From Burkholderia sp. D-99 (GTDB lineage Bacteria > Pseudomonadota > Gammaproteobacteria > Burkholderiales > Burkholderiaceae), in the NCBI RefSeq assembly GCF_011605345.1, contig NZ_JAAOXM010000002.1, forward strand, positions 930,001-994,000: a stretch of 64,000 bases of DNA, written 5' to 3'. How positions within the stretch are numbered: the stretch's first letter is position 1; each line of letters begins with the position of its first letter. Shown one piece after another: positions 26,133 to 34,849 of this stretch. A program made the position numbers and the translations under genes. Below the pieces are notes generated by a model, which was not told where the DNA came from, ran no database searches, and was given only the letters and a program-made list of their open reading frames with translations.

Positions 26133-26492
26133 ATCCGCATCGGTTAAAAGGCATTCCGTCCGCCCTTCAGTCTGCGAGTACGTCCCTGGGCGCCGCAGGC
26201 AGCTCTCCTGTCCCAGGTTGCCCACTGCGTTCACGACCTACATGCGAACCAGTAACAGATTGGCAGCCGTCACAGATATCCGATGTCGCCAGTCATACCC
26301 AGCGGTTCCTCAAGGATTACGAACTGATATGGCGAATCACTCACACGATATTGTGAGCAAGGCTGATCCGAGACGGTCCTCGGCAGCAACCGGTCAATGC
26401 GGTTCACGGGATGCTCGGCAATACGAGCAATGGTATGGCGCACGTAGCGCCTTAACCGATCAATTTTGCTGGAAGCTCACAAGGAGCCGACC
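26133..26492. other. Gap after the IS30 remnant
   Basis: No gene seen. CTCACA-6 nt-TGTGAG occurs at about 26340-26357; it is an everted CRP-like arrangement and probably chance. Confidence 0.4.
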
Positions 26493-26690
26493 ATGGCGCC
26501 GCATGACGTGATGACGATCTTCGAGCGGGTGAACGCAGATGGAAAGGCGGCTATCGATCTGGACCATGCGTGTGCCGAGTTCGCTGGCTGGCTGGCGGAG
26601 GCATGGAGTCGATTGAGTGAGGACGAGATCGCCCTGCTGACGTCGATCGGCGCCTCGCTGTATCGCGAGGGGTATGCGAGGCGGTACTAG
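26493..26690 (+). CDS. Small hypothetical protein
   Basis: 65 residues with AAGGAG seven bases upstream. Largely helical and acidic (FAGWLAEAWSRLSEDEIALLTSIGASLYREGYARRY). No family recognised. It is the third gene with a strong ribosome-binding site in this cluster of small genes. Confidence 0.6.
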   Translation: MAPHDVMTIFERVNADGKAAIDLDHACAEFAGWLAEAWSRLSEDEIALLTSIGASLYREGYARRY

Positions 26691-26753
26691 GCAGGTTCGG
26701 GGGCCAGCGCGAATATATCGCCGTGGCGGACCGAAAGGGCGTATAAAGTCCGA

Positions 26754-27026
26754 ATGACTATCCCCTCCGTTACTGCCGAGTCGGTCTTGGGTCTGTTCCG
26801 GCTCATCGCCGGGAGGGAGGAGCGCCGGACTTCCGGCGAGTCACCAAGGATGGCGGCACTCCTGACTCTTGCCGAGCAGCTTGCACGCAACCATCAGGCA
26901 ATGACAGAAGATAGTTGGGACGCAGCCGCCCGTGTTGGCGGCCTGCTGTTGCGAGCGGAAATGATCAGCAACGACGTTGACACGGTGGCGCTTGAGCTGC
27001 TGAGCCGGCTGCGGCGGCGGAAATGA
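26754..27026 (+). CDS. Small hypothetical helical protein
   Basis: 90 residues, helical and polar (MAALLTLAEQLARNHQAM, VGGLLLRAEMISND, ending LLSRLRRRK). The ribosome-binding site is weak. It lies between two better supported small genes on the same strand. Unknown function. Confidence 0.5.
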   Translation: MTIPSVTAESVLGLFRLIAGREERRTSGESPRMAALLTLAEQLARNHQAMTEDSWDAAARVGGLLLRAEMISNDVDTVALELLSRLRRRK

Positions 27027-27074
27027 AAAGCTCGCTCGAACGTATAGCGAGTCGCCCCCTGTGGAGTGGCCAAC

Positions 27075-27362
27075 ATGTCGACACACCCGCTTCTTCTCTA
27101 CAAGGGGTACGAACTTCATCCCCTCGTCTTCGCCCGCACATTCAGTCGCTTTGACGGGCATTCCCGTTACGCCGAAGGGTATGACATCGCGGTACGGATA
27201 TGCCGCCCGGGCGCGATCGCGACCTCCGCCGCGAGCCGTATTTTCAGGCTGGACCGACCGCATGCATATTCCGACTTCGGTATGGCAAGGCGTGCCGCCG
27301 GGCAGCAGGGAAAGGACATCATCGACGGAAAGGTGAGCGGAGCTTCGGTCATCGACATGTGA
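27075..27362 (+). CDS. Small hypothetical protein, YKGYELHPLVF family
   Basis: 95 residues. GGAG eight bases before the ATG decides this start over an in-frame GTG three codons earlier. It shares its plan with the protein at 23138: Y-(K/R)-G-(Y/F)-E-(L/I)-x-P-L near the N-terminus, then (E/Y)-A-(G/E)-(F/Y)-D-x-A-V-(K/R)-(V/I)-C-R. The C-terminal half differs (RRAAGQQGKDIIDG). Paralogue, function unknown. Confidence 0.65.
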   Translation: MSTHPLLLYKGYELHPLVFARTFSRFDGHSRYAEGYDIAVRICRPGAIATSAASRIFRLDRPHAYSDFGMARRAAGQQGKDIIDGKVSGASVIDM

Positions 27363-27571
27363 AAAAGCTGCTGGCGTCTGGCATTGACTGATTGGTTCGG
27401 GCTGCGCGTTGCGCCCTCGTCGATGGCCAATTTGACCGTCGTTGTTTCTGAAAAATGGTCACAGGCGGAGCGTACCCTTCAGCGTATTTCTTCGTTCGGT
27501 CAAACGCAGCGGTCGGCCACGGCGACGCGAGAAGCTGAACGCACGCATTCTTCCTCACGGGTATCGCCACC

Positions 27572-27856
27572 ATGCAAAGTGATCGCAATGCGATTCCGTA
27601 CTACCTCGTCTTACGCGCGGACTGTCCGCCGTATGTGCTGAACGCTGACCGCCATGTCCTGCGCCGCAACGCAAGTCCTCTCCTGCGAGCGTTCGCGAGA
27701 GCCGGCGGCGCGCCGACCTCCATCGCTGACGACGCATGGAGCGACTTCTCCGGCTCTGAATCCATTTCGCTCCTCGAGCGCATGGAGATACGGGCCTACG
27801 CACTGGTTCGCGGGGCCGAAAGCGAACATCAACTCCGGTTACTGGCCGCTCTCTGA
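27572..27856 (+). CDS. Possible small hypothetical protein
   Basis: 94 residues of natural composition (AIPYYLVLRADCPPYVLNAD, LLERMEIRAYALVRG) but with a poor ribosome-binding site and no recognised relatives. The 210 bp before it contain nothing clear. Confidence 0.35.
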   Translation: MQSDRNAIPYYLVLRADCPPYVLNADRHVLRRNASPLLRAFARAGGAPTSIADDAWSDFSGSESISLLERMEIRAYALVRGAESEHQLRLLAAL

Positions 27857-28467
27857 CCGCACCAACGTGCGCATTCCTTGTGGACGGCGAGCTCGGCAGC
27901 TTATTCGAAACGAGGTCGGTTTTCGAAGGCATCCAGTCCGAAAGATCGTCGATTGCGGCGTGGCTGGAGGTACGTACATCTTCGATCGATCAACCTGGGC
28001 GGGCGTGGATATGGCAGCTTCATGCCGAGTGGAAAATCAACCGTTATTGCCACGCGCCTCGTGAACACCTGCCGAGAAGCACCGATCACTTTCTGGACCC
28101 GCGTGATCAGCGCTGCCATCTCGCGCCGTTCTACCGCCCGATGGGTTGGCCATCGGCTGATCCGGCGCTCATGACCCGCAGGTTGATCGCGGGCTCCTGC
28201 TTCGGGCTCCAGTCCGAGCGTCATCTATGCGTCGTAGCGCAGCGCGCTTTTGGGTGGCCGCCCGACATCTGGAAGCAGCCTTTGAGCACATCACCGCTTG
28301 ACTGACCGAAACGGCTCCAGCAGCCACTGCACGGCAACGTACCGACTTCCCCTCCCCTCTCGCCCATCCTGTGCTCAACACCCGTGCATCTGACCGCGAT
28401 CCTGTTCGGGCGATCTGACTCGATGCGGCTCCTCGCTACGCGAGCACACCTCACTTCGGAGTGGTCT
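27857..28467. other. Gap with unsupported open frames
   Basis: A GTG-started frame (27880-28305, plus strand) begins with a plausible stretch (FETRSVFEGIQSERSSIAAWLEV) but soon loses natural composition. It may be debris of a gene that once continued from the preceding frame. Nothing else stands out. Confidence 0.35.
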
Positions 28468-28647
28468 ATGAAATCTTATCCAAGCACATTGCCTGATCGA
28501 CACGATCAGGCAACCCGAGAAAAGGAGCGCGACAATCTGGCCCGAGCCGATATCGAACGGGCTGAAAAGCGTACCCGCGACTATGCCGGCATCGATTCCA
28601 ATGCGAGCAAGTGGCGCTATTCCGATTCCGATCGTCAGGTGAAGTAG
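28468..28647 (+). CDS. Small NASKWRY-family protein, copy 1
   Basis: 59 residues, highly charged. GGAG six bases before the ATG is a good site. After a variable N-terminus it reads NLARADIERAEKRTRDYAGI, then NASKWRY. The protein at 34184 on the other strand repeats this pattern (RADSERAEKRRENDARINVNASKWRY in two pieces), so they are paralogues. A short helical, possibly RNA- or protein-binding peptide; unknown function. Its codons 8-16 lie in a perfect palindrome. Confidence 0.6.
   Translation: MKSYPSTLPDRHDQATREKERDNLARADIERAEKRTRDYAGIDSNASKWRYSDSDRQVK
28489..28513. repeat. Perfect 11-bp inverted repeat inside a gene
   Basis: TTGCCTGATCG and its exact complement are separated by ACA. It starts 21 bp into the NASKWRY gene. 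It may be an RNA hairpin over the start of the coding region or an operator-like site. Confidence 0.75.
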
Positions 28648-28927
28648 TGGTGCAGCGTTGCTCCCGATACCGCCAGAGGGTCACGCTCGCCACTCGCGTT
28701 GTAGCGCGCCGAATCCGCATGGCGCGTCACCTGCGTTCCGGGATCAGGTATATCGGCGCAGGCGTATCGAAAAATCGGCAATCGCGGTGACATCGCTTTG
28801 CTCCGCATCGCGGCACCCATTTTGCAACTGGACCAGCAATTGCTCGCGCGATGCGTGTGACCACGCTCATAGATCGAGCAAAGCCTCATACCTATCCACG
28901 TACACGCGTATTCACCGGTTGGCATTG

Positions 28928-29092
28928 GAACGGGATCCACATCATCTGGATCGCCCACGCCGACACGCCGGGCAGCCCGAACAGTCTGACGTCGATCACG
29001 GCCAGCAGCCCGACGCCGAGATTCGCAAAGCGAGCATAGACGCGGCGTTCGAGCCAGTCGTCCGGCGTACCAGACCCATATCTGCGCAGCGT
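28928..29092 (-). pseudogene. Fatty-acid desaturase internal fragment
   Basis: A minus-strand frame reads LRRYGSGTPDDWLERRVYARF, then GLLAVIDVRLFGLPGVSAWAIQMMWIPF. This is the segment of membrane acyl desaturases between the second His box and the W-A-A-G-V-x-N loop. The His boxes on either side are absent, and the frame continues into unrelated sequence. The 280 bp on the left contain no gene. A decayed remnant; assignment from memory of the family. Confidence 0.6.
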
Positions 29093-29174
29093 TTCCTCGT
29101 TCCGCGCTTCGCCGCGGGGCGAGCGGGCCTGCCGATTCGCATCGAATGGCACGCGACACGCGCTGTCTGCGTGG

Positions 29175-30047
29175 CTATGCCGCTGTCTTGAGCGTCGGCG
29201 GCGATGTCGACTCCGTCACGTCATGCCCGGCAATGGCCAACGCCAGCACCGGGTTCAAGCTGTCCACCATCGAACTCGGAATCAGGATCGTGGCCCCGCG
29301 CTCTTTCGTCGTTTCATAGATGATGTTCATTGCCCGCAATTGAAGTGCGGCCGGGTGATTTTCATAGACTCGCGAAGCTTCGACGAATTTCTCCGCCACT
29401 TCGGCCTCCGCGGAACCGAGTATCACGCGCGCCTGCTTCTCGCGTTCGGCTTGCGCCTGCCGTGACATCGAATCCTGCAGCGCGACAGGGATCGCCACGT
29501 CTCGGGTTTCCACGGATCGTACCGTGATACCCCAATCTGCGGTTTTCCTGCCGATCTCGTCCGCGAGGTGTGCATCGGCAGCTTTCCGATCAGAGAGCAG
29601 CGTGGCCAGCATCGATGAACCGATCATCTCCCGCAGCGAGGTTTGCGCGACGCGATCGATGGCCTGCCGGTAATCAGTGATGGCGAGTGCCGCTTTCCGA
29701 GCGTCGTGTACGTGCCAGAAAATGATGGCGTCGACGTTGACCGGCACTGTATCCCTGGTAAGCGCCTCCTGTGCGTTGAACGCAGTCGTTTGAATCCGTT
29801 CGTCGATCACCGCGACAACGTTGTCCAGTATCGGGATAATCATAAAAAAACCGGCACCCTTGACGCTCTGCAGTTTCCCGACGCGCAGGATTACGAACTT
29901 CTCCCAGACATTGGCCACTTTCACGGAGAGTGCGATAAGGACGGCGACGATGAAGAAGGGTAACGCGAGGTACGGATTGACCAAGGCGCCGACGGCTAGC
30001 GCGGCAAACAGAAAAGCGGCGGAAAGAAATAGTGTGACGGGGTTCAT
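29175..30047 (-). CDS. Slipin / SPFH-domain membrane protein
   Basis: 290 residues. Two adjacent hydrophobic segments (about 3-20 and 25-45) anchor it in the inner membrane. The SPFH domain follows: VWEKFVILRVGKLQSVKGAGFFMIIPILD, IDERIQTTAFNAQEALTRDTVPVNVDAIIFW, then a helical stretch with QAEREKQARVILGSAEAEVAEKF. Slipins form ring-like scaffolds in membrane microdomains, often with an NfeD partner, which is not seen here. GGAGCTCC upstream fits the chosen start. It may help membrane stress tolerance. Confidence 0.88.
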   Translation of the reverse strand: MNPVTLFLSAAFLFAALAVGALVNPYLALPFFIVAVLIALSVKVANVWEKFVILRVGKLQSVKGAGFFMIIPILDNVVAVIDERIQTTAFNAQEALTRDTVPVNVDAIIFWHVHDARKAALAITDYRQAIDRVAQTSLREMIGSSMLATLLSDRKAADAHLADEIGRKTADWGITVRSVETRDVAIPVALQDSMSRQAQAEREKQARVILGSAEAEVAEKFVEASRVYENHPAALQLRAMNIIYETTKERGATILIPSSMVDSLNPVLALAIAGHDVTESTSPPTLKTAA

Positions 30048-30318
30048 GATGGAGCTCCATTCAGTGATGCCGACTTCCGGCAAGCGTCACGAAGCACGAC
30101 ACATATTCGCCCGGTTGCTCTCTGGCGCCTTGGCATCTGCGATTGGGCGCCCACCCAGAACATGCGCCGGATTGCGATGCAAATCTGTACGGTGACGTAC
30201 CCGGATCCGAACCTGCCGCATGAGGTCAGATCCCTCGAGATCGTTCTCTAGCGTACTGACACGCCCAGCCCCGGGGAAGAACAATGATTGACGTCACACA
30301 GGAATCCCGGAGCTGATC

Positions 30319-30741
30319 GTGGAATACCCCATTTTTATCACCCGACAGGAAGGCCCAGGCTATCGCGGATGGCTGCCGGATTTTCCCGGCGCGCATGTGG
30401 AGGGCAACACATACAGCGAATTGGCAAACACCGCAAACGACCGGGTCAATGAACTGTATGACCAATGCGCGCGCCTCATTCCGTTTCCTACAACGGACAT
30501 GGCGGCATTGCAGGCGTCGTTCATCGACGACGGCGAGGGAATCTGGAGGTTCATCGATATTGCTCGGCCGACGTCGTGTTCGGTGGCGGTCTTGCTATGC
30601 CTTCCTAAGCAGCTCGTCGAAAAGATCGATGCAGTGGCGAAATCGCGCCATATGAGCCGCGAAGCGTTGGTGGCCGAGTGTACGGAAGGAATTGGCGTAC
30701 CAGCGTTGCAGTCCTCCTGCCGCGAACTTGTCTTGGCGTAG
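30319..30741 (+). CDS. HicB-like antitoxin/regulator, GTG start, no HicA seen
   Basis: 140 residues. Residues 1-65 are the HicB partial RNase-H fold (YRGWLPDFPGAHVEGNTYSELANTANDRV). Residues about 94-115 (LPKQLVEKIDAVAKSRHMSREALV) look like a ribbon-helix-helix DNA-binding domain. HicB proteins neutralise the HicA mRNA interferase and repress their own operon. No HicA-like frame is visible within 1 kb on either strand. It is either orphaned or a stand-alone regulator. Start is GTG; no ATG fits the conserved N-terminus. Confidence 0.8.
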   Translation: MEYPIFITRQEGPGYRGWLPDFPGAHVEGNTYSELANTANDRVNELYDQCARLIPFPTTDMAALQASFIDDGEGIWRFIDIARPTSCSVAVLLCLPKQLVEKIDAVAKSRHMSREALVAECTEGIGVPALQSSCRELVLA

Positions 30742-30846
30742 CTACGGAACGCGACTCAGCGGATTCATCTTCCCGGGTTGCGTCGCTTCACCGGTGCGGG
30801 AAAGTGATGCATGCGCCGTTTATCGCAACGAACGACCCGCCAAAGT

Positions 30847-30870
30847 AAAAAGCCGGCGCTTGGCCGGCTT
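30847..30870 (-). terminator. Intrinsic terminator (minus strand)
   Basis: AAGCCGGC, loop, GCCGGCTT followed on the minus strand by Ts. It lies 67 bp beyond the stop of the small gene at 30937 and supports that gene being transcribed. Confidence 0.7.
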
Positions 30871-30936
30871 CGAGTTCCGCCTTGCTGGGGCGGCTCCACG
30901 TTCTGTTTGAGAGCGAGGAGTTTTGCTACGCCTACG

Positions 30937-31140
30937 TTATAGGTTCGGCAGAAGGCCCATGCCCAGACGTTTCCTTGCATCGGAAATACGTTTCTTGGAT
31001 GTAACGGCTTTCCATGAATGAGCATGGCCTCTCTGCCGCTCAGGCTGAACCACGGGCATTCCGTCGTCGGTCGCGCGTGCCTCCGCCTGTTCTTGTTGCC
31101 CGTCCTTCGCATTTTTTTCCCGCGTCGGGTAATCGTTCAT
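30937..31140 (-). CDS. Small hypothetical charged protein
   Basis: 67 residues, very hydrophilic (NDYPTREKNAKDGQQEQAEARATDDG, ending RISDARKRLGMGLLPNL). AAGGAG sits seven bases before this ATG and only one before an upstream in-frame ATG, so the second is chosen. A terminator follows. No family recognised. Confidence 0.5.
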   Translation of the reverse strand: MNDYPTREKNAKDGQQEQAEARATDDGMPVVQPERQRGHAHSWKAVTSKKRISDARKRLGMGLLPNL

Positions 31141-31240
31141 CAACATGCTCCTTCCACAACCCCGGTTTCGTCATTGATTGGCTCGCGCTGCTCGAGTCGA
31201 GATAAAACTGCGCACGCGATACGGATCGCGACAGCCCACT

Positions 31241-31829
31241 TCAATCACGGCGTTTCCATCTCGATGACGGCTGCGGCCGATCCGCAGTCTGTGCGTCATG
31301 TGTCAGCCTGCGCGTGCGAGCGTCTGAAGTCGGTACGTTGCCGTACGGACGGGATGGCATGGATGCTGGGCTGGCATCCGTGCCGCTTCTAAAGGCGTTC
31401 AAATCACGGAGCAGGCGGTCGAATTCTCGCCGGACCAAGCCGTAGCATTCGCACACACGCCTCTCGAGCCCGGAGCGATCCGATACCTCGATGTGCCCAT
31501 AGTTGTACCGGATCAGTCCGGCATCCTGATGTGTCAGCGCAGCTTCCGTCACGCCCGACCGTCGGACACCGAGCATATTGGCGATCAGCTCCTGCGTCAT
31601 TTTCAGCTCACTCGATGGCAGGCGATCGAGGCTGGGCAGGAGCCATCGGCAGAGTGGTTGATCGATCGAGTGATACCAATTGCATACGGCTGTTTGCGCC
31701 ATCCGACTCGTACAGCACCTTTCCCAACGGCATGTCAACCAACGCAAGCTGCTTCGAAACATGCGCCAGATCTTCTGCCGGTAATGCTGCTGGCAGATGA
31801 TTCTCGATCATGGACGGCTGACCCGACAT
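31241..31829 (-). pseudogene. Crp/Fnr regulator with internal deletion
   Basis: The 5' part (from 31829) encodes ENHLPAALPAEDLAHVSKQLALVD and MPLGKVLYESDG, the start of a Crp-type sensor. The 3' part, in another frame, encodes AQTAVCNWYHSIDQPLCRWLL, then MTQELIANMLGVRRSGVTEAA and GHIEVSDRSGLERRVCECYG, the C-terminal HTH and tail. About 110 residues of the nucleotide-binding domain are missing and the junction is frameshifted. The HTH part alone might still be translated, but the gene as a regulator is broken. Confidence 0.75.
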
Positions 31830-32225
31830 ATGTCACGCCTCCCGTGGCTGCGGCGTCTACCCAAGACGACCCGATGACGCGAAGAGTCATCGGCTTACGA
31901 CTCGACCTCGCGAAGCAGACGTTGCGCGAGGATCTTGGCGCCTTAGAGCGCGAGACCGTACTGCTCTCGATGTGAAGTCGTCCAGGATGACTTTCTGCGC
32001 GTGTTCAATCATCCTGGTACTCTGCGTGAAATCGAACGGAACCGGTCAAATCCGCACAGGTCGACCAGGAAGCTGGCAAGGACGATGGCGACATCGGACC
32101 ACTATGCCCGCCGCTCACTGTGCACGCGTCATGGCGTTCACTTCATCGAAATGACGTTCGATGTCCGGGCAGCGAGCAATCCTTGCGGATATTCTCCCGC
32201 CAGGATCGATGCGTGGGCTTTCCCA
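31830..32225. other. Gap with no recognised gene
   Basis: Only short open frames on both strands, none with a good ribosome-binding site or recognisable sequence. Confidence 0.4.
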
Positions 32226-33827
32226 TCATGGCTGAATCTCGTACGGCGGAAATGCCGACAGGCGTGGATCGTCCACCGCGCCACCGACGGTGAAGTGATA
32301 CAGGGATTGCCAGACATGATCCTTCACGCCGAGCAATGCGTGCATTTCATCATCGAAAAAACAGCCGATCCCCGTCGCGCGCACACCGGCGGCTTCTGCT
32401 TCGAGATAGAGCGCCTGGCCAAGCATGCCGCATTCCCAGAACAGATGTCGATAACGCCATGGTTGCTTCAACGCGATTTCGAATCTCGCGATCATCCCAA
32501 GCGCAAAGCAGGAATCAGCCCCGATATCCTGGTGGCAGCAAATCAACTTTGCCGCCGCGCGCAAATCGTAAGGCAGTAGAAGATAGAGCGGCAGATCGTC
32601 CGGCCCGGTCTTTAGCCACAGCCATTCTGGACGCAGAGATCGCTTGAGATCCGGCAGTGCGCCTGGCGTTCGTACGAGCATATAGAGGCCCGGCTCCAGG
32701 CCGTCGACGCGGTGCACCAATAGCGCCGCATGCACTGCGGCAGGAGACATCAACGCATTCCAAGGCGGCGTATCGGGATGTGCCAGCAGGCACGCCAGCA
32801 TGCCGAGAAAAGCCCCGTCGCTGATGCGCGTCGTGCCATCGAAATTGACAGCGCTGCGACGCTGTCTGGCGATTCGGGCGAAGCTGAGATCGAGGCCTGG
32901 CGTCGCCGGCGCTGAACACTGCCCAGGGTCCGGCGGCGAGGGTGGTTCGCGAGTATGGGTCTTGTGTGTGGCGCAATGAATCGAATCGATGTCCGGCCAC
33001 ATCACATGCCCCGAACTGAGTTGATTGGCGCGTCCGTGCCACTGTGCCCTGTCCAAAGCGATCAGCATGCGCTCGAGATCGGGCCGCGTGTCGGGATTCC
33101 CGATCCAGAGCAAAAGATCCGGCGACTCCATTTCGGCATCCTTGAAATCCTCGCGGCGGTCCACTCCAAGCAAGCCGGCCACTGCATCATCCGCAGCAGA
33201 CTCCATCAACCGCGTCTGCCAGCCGAGCGCTGCGGCTGCGTAACTCATCGCAGCGATGACATGGCCGCAATCCTGCTGGCAGTAGCGCCAGGCGCGCATG
33301 CCGTATTTCCACGCCTCGCGCCAATGGATCGAGCTTATGCCGACCAGGACACCACTTGCCGAAAACGCCTCGGTCCATTGTGGCTCGTCCACCGCAGCGC
33401 GATGTTCAAGCGCATGATCCCGGCTCAGGTAGTGGTAGACGCCTGCGGACAAGCCGGGCAGAGCCGGACAGAGAAGATATCCCTCTGTCGGATGCAGATT
33501 TCCGCTCGAAGGGTTGCAGCGCAGTGCCCACCGCTTGGCGCCACTGGATTTCCACGCCGACAAGCCGAGCGAGAGTTCGAACAGGATTGCCAGATTGGAT
33601 AGATCGAATCTCTGCGCGGGCGGCAGGGTGCCGCGGCGTAACGCGTTGTAGCGCGTGGCCAGGGTGTCTGCGGCTAACGGCAGAGCAACGCGCGGCGCCC
33701 CGTGAAATACCCGGAACGGATCCGGCTGGGTTGTCCAGTCGAGCCCCCCAGGGCCAGGAGCATAGAAGTTGAGACGGTGCTTGCTGCGTTCGTGATAATC
33801 AAGCAGCGCACGCTTTGACCGATCCAT
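32226..33827 (-). CDS. SagB/ThcOx-type nitroreductase with two tandem domains
   Basis: 533 residues. The first flavin nitroreductase domain (about 60-245) has LRCNPSSGNLHPTEGYLL and AMSYAAAALGWQTRLMES. The second (about 320-525) opens with RQRRSAVNFDG, the usual FMN-phosphate motif, and has GMLGQALYLEAEAAGVRATGIGCFFDD. This duplicated form belongs to the SagB-type dehydrogenases, a family that includes azoline oxidases of RiPP pathways. No RiPP precursor or cyclodehydratase is nearby, so a general redox role is more likely here. FMN-dependent, cytoplasmic. Confidence 0.85.
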   Translation of the reverse strand: MDRSKRALLDYHERSKHRLNFYAPGPGGLDWTTQPDPFRVFHGAPRVALPLAADTLATRYNALRRGTLPPAQRFDLSNLAILFELSLGLSAWKSSGAKRWALRCNPSSGNLHPTEGYLLCPALPGLSAGVYHYLSRDHALEHRAAVDEPQWTEAFSASGVLVGISSIHWREAWKYGMRAWRYCQQDCGHVIAAMSYAAAALGWQTRLMESAADDAVAGLLGVDRREDFKDAEMESPDLLLWIGNPDTRPDLERMLIALDRAQWHGRANQLSSGHVMWPDIDSIHCATHKTHTREPPSPPDPGQCSAPATPGLDLSFARIARQRRSAVNFDGTTRISDGAFLGMLACLLAHPDTPPWNALMSPAAVHAALLVHRVDGLEPGLYMLVRTPGALPDLKRSLRPEWLWLKTGPDDLPLYLLLPYDLRAAAKLICCHQDIGADSCFALGMIARFEIALKQPWRYRHLFWECGMLGQALYLEAEAAGVRATGIGCFFDDEMHALLGVKDHVWQSLYHFTVGGAVDDPRLSAFPPYEIQP

Positions 33828-33916
33828 GCCCCCTCAGCCCGGAATACCCGCACACGTGGCCAGTGCAGGTCAGGAAGAAGGCGCACGTGGGGTGCGTGCG
33901 CAAACGAGGGCCACTT

Positions 33917-34183
33917 TCACGAGATCGTGTACCGGTTCTGGGGGCCACCCTTGTAAAGGTCCCTGGCAAGCCCCAGAATCCGGTCGCGATTACGGTCGAA
34001 GGCCGCAAGCAAGGCGGGCTCGCCAGAACCCATGTCGGCGTTCAGTTTCGCCAGCATCGCATCGTCGACCAGAAAGGTAATCTCGCGAGAATTGTCGTAG
34101 CCCCAGAAGCATACACAGTGCCTGGAAGCGTCGTAGGTGCGACTGGGATTGGGAAAGTTGAGTGTCATGGCGCTATTCCCCAT
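33917..34183 (-). CDS. DUF1488 protein
   Basis: 88 residues. TLNFPNPSRTYDASRHCVCFWGYDNSREITFLVDD and the helical end (LLAAFDRNRDRILGLARDLYKGG) match DUF1488, a small family of unknown function. GGAGG five bases upstream fixes this ATG over one five codons later. Its ATG immediately follows the stop of the NASKWRY gene at 34184, so the two are translationally coupled. Confidence 0.85.
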   Translation of the reverse strand: MGNSAMTLNFPNPSRTYDASRHCVCFWGYDNSREITFLVDDAMLAKLNADMGSGEPALLAAFDRNRDRILGLARDLYKGGPQNRYTIS

Positions 34184-34369
34184 CTAACCCTCCTGACAGA
34201 TATAACGCCACTTGCTCGCGTTGACATTGATGCGGGCGTCATTTTCGCGCCGCTTCTCGGCACGCTCACTGTCCGCGCGCTTCAGTGCCGACGCGCGCGC
34301 CTTTTTCATGTCAACGTAATCGCTGTGCGCGGCGGGCGTGGCTGGCTTCAGGTCAGTTTGCTTAGGCAT
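34184..34369 (-). CDS. Small NASKWRY-family protein, copy 2
   Basis: 61 residues, strongly charged: SDYVDMKKARASALKRADSE, RAEKRRENDARI, then NASKWRY. It is a paralogue of the protein at 28468. Its TAG abuts the ATG of the DUF1488 gene, and the ribosome-binding site of that gene lies in its last codons. Upstream there is a run of ten Ts on the coding strand. Unknown function, but the coupling to DUF1488 is a lead. Confidence 0.65.
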   Translation of the reverse strand: MPKQTDLKPATPAAHSDYVDMKKARASALKRADSERAEKRRENDARINVNASKWRYICQEG

Positions 34370-34849
34370 GCCGGTTCCCCAAAAAAAAATTTCAAGTTTC
34401 AGGACCGTCGCGTTGACTGAATTTCGTCGTCGCTCGCCCTATACGAGAACCGGACGACGACCCGCGGGCTTGCCGCAGACGGCATCTCTCGCGCACGGAA
34501 CTGCAGGATCGAACCTCAAAGGGAGGCTCGGTTGACGCGCGAAGTTCGCCGCTTCGGCGTTCGCGCGCGGGATCGTCGTGGTGAGCTTTCGGCTTAGCTG
34601 TGCGGACAAGGGGAAGCGTATGGAGTCGAAGCAAAACCATCGGTCGCGCACATCGAACCTCACGAGAATGCGCCCTATACCACGGCCATGCAAGCGCTAT
34701 CTCACATCAGGGCCATGATCGGCACGATCCCCTCAAGCAACACTACCGTCATCAACTTGGGCGTGGCCGCCGCCAGTCAGCGCTTTTTCTCGGTCCCATC
34801 CCACGACCAGGCGACGCGTAGTGCGCGCCGCGGCCTGTTCAGCGGGGCG

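Noticed and set aside
26340..26357. CTCACA-6 nt-TGTGAG as a CRP site
   Set aside because: The half-sites are everted relative to the CRP consensus (TGTGA-N6-TCACA) and no gene with a promoter is adjacent.
32226..33827. A RiPP biosynthesis cluster around the SagB-like gene
   Set aside because: No YcaO, E1-like, lanthipeptide or precursor-peptide candidates found nearby.
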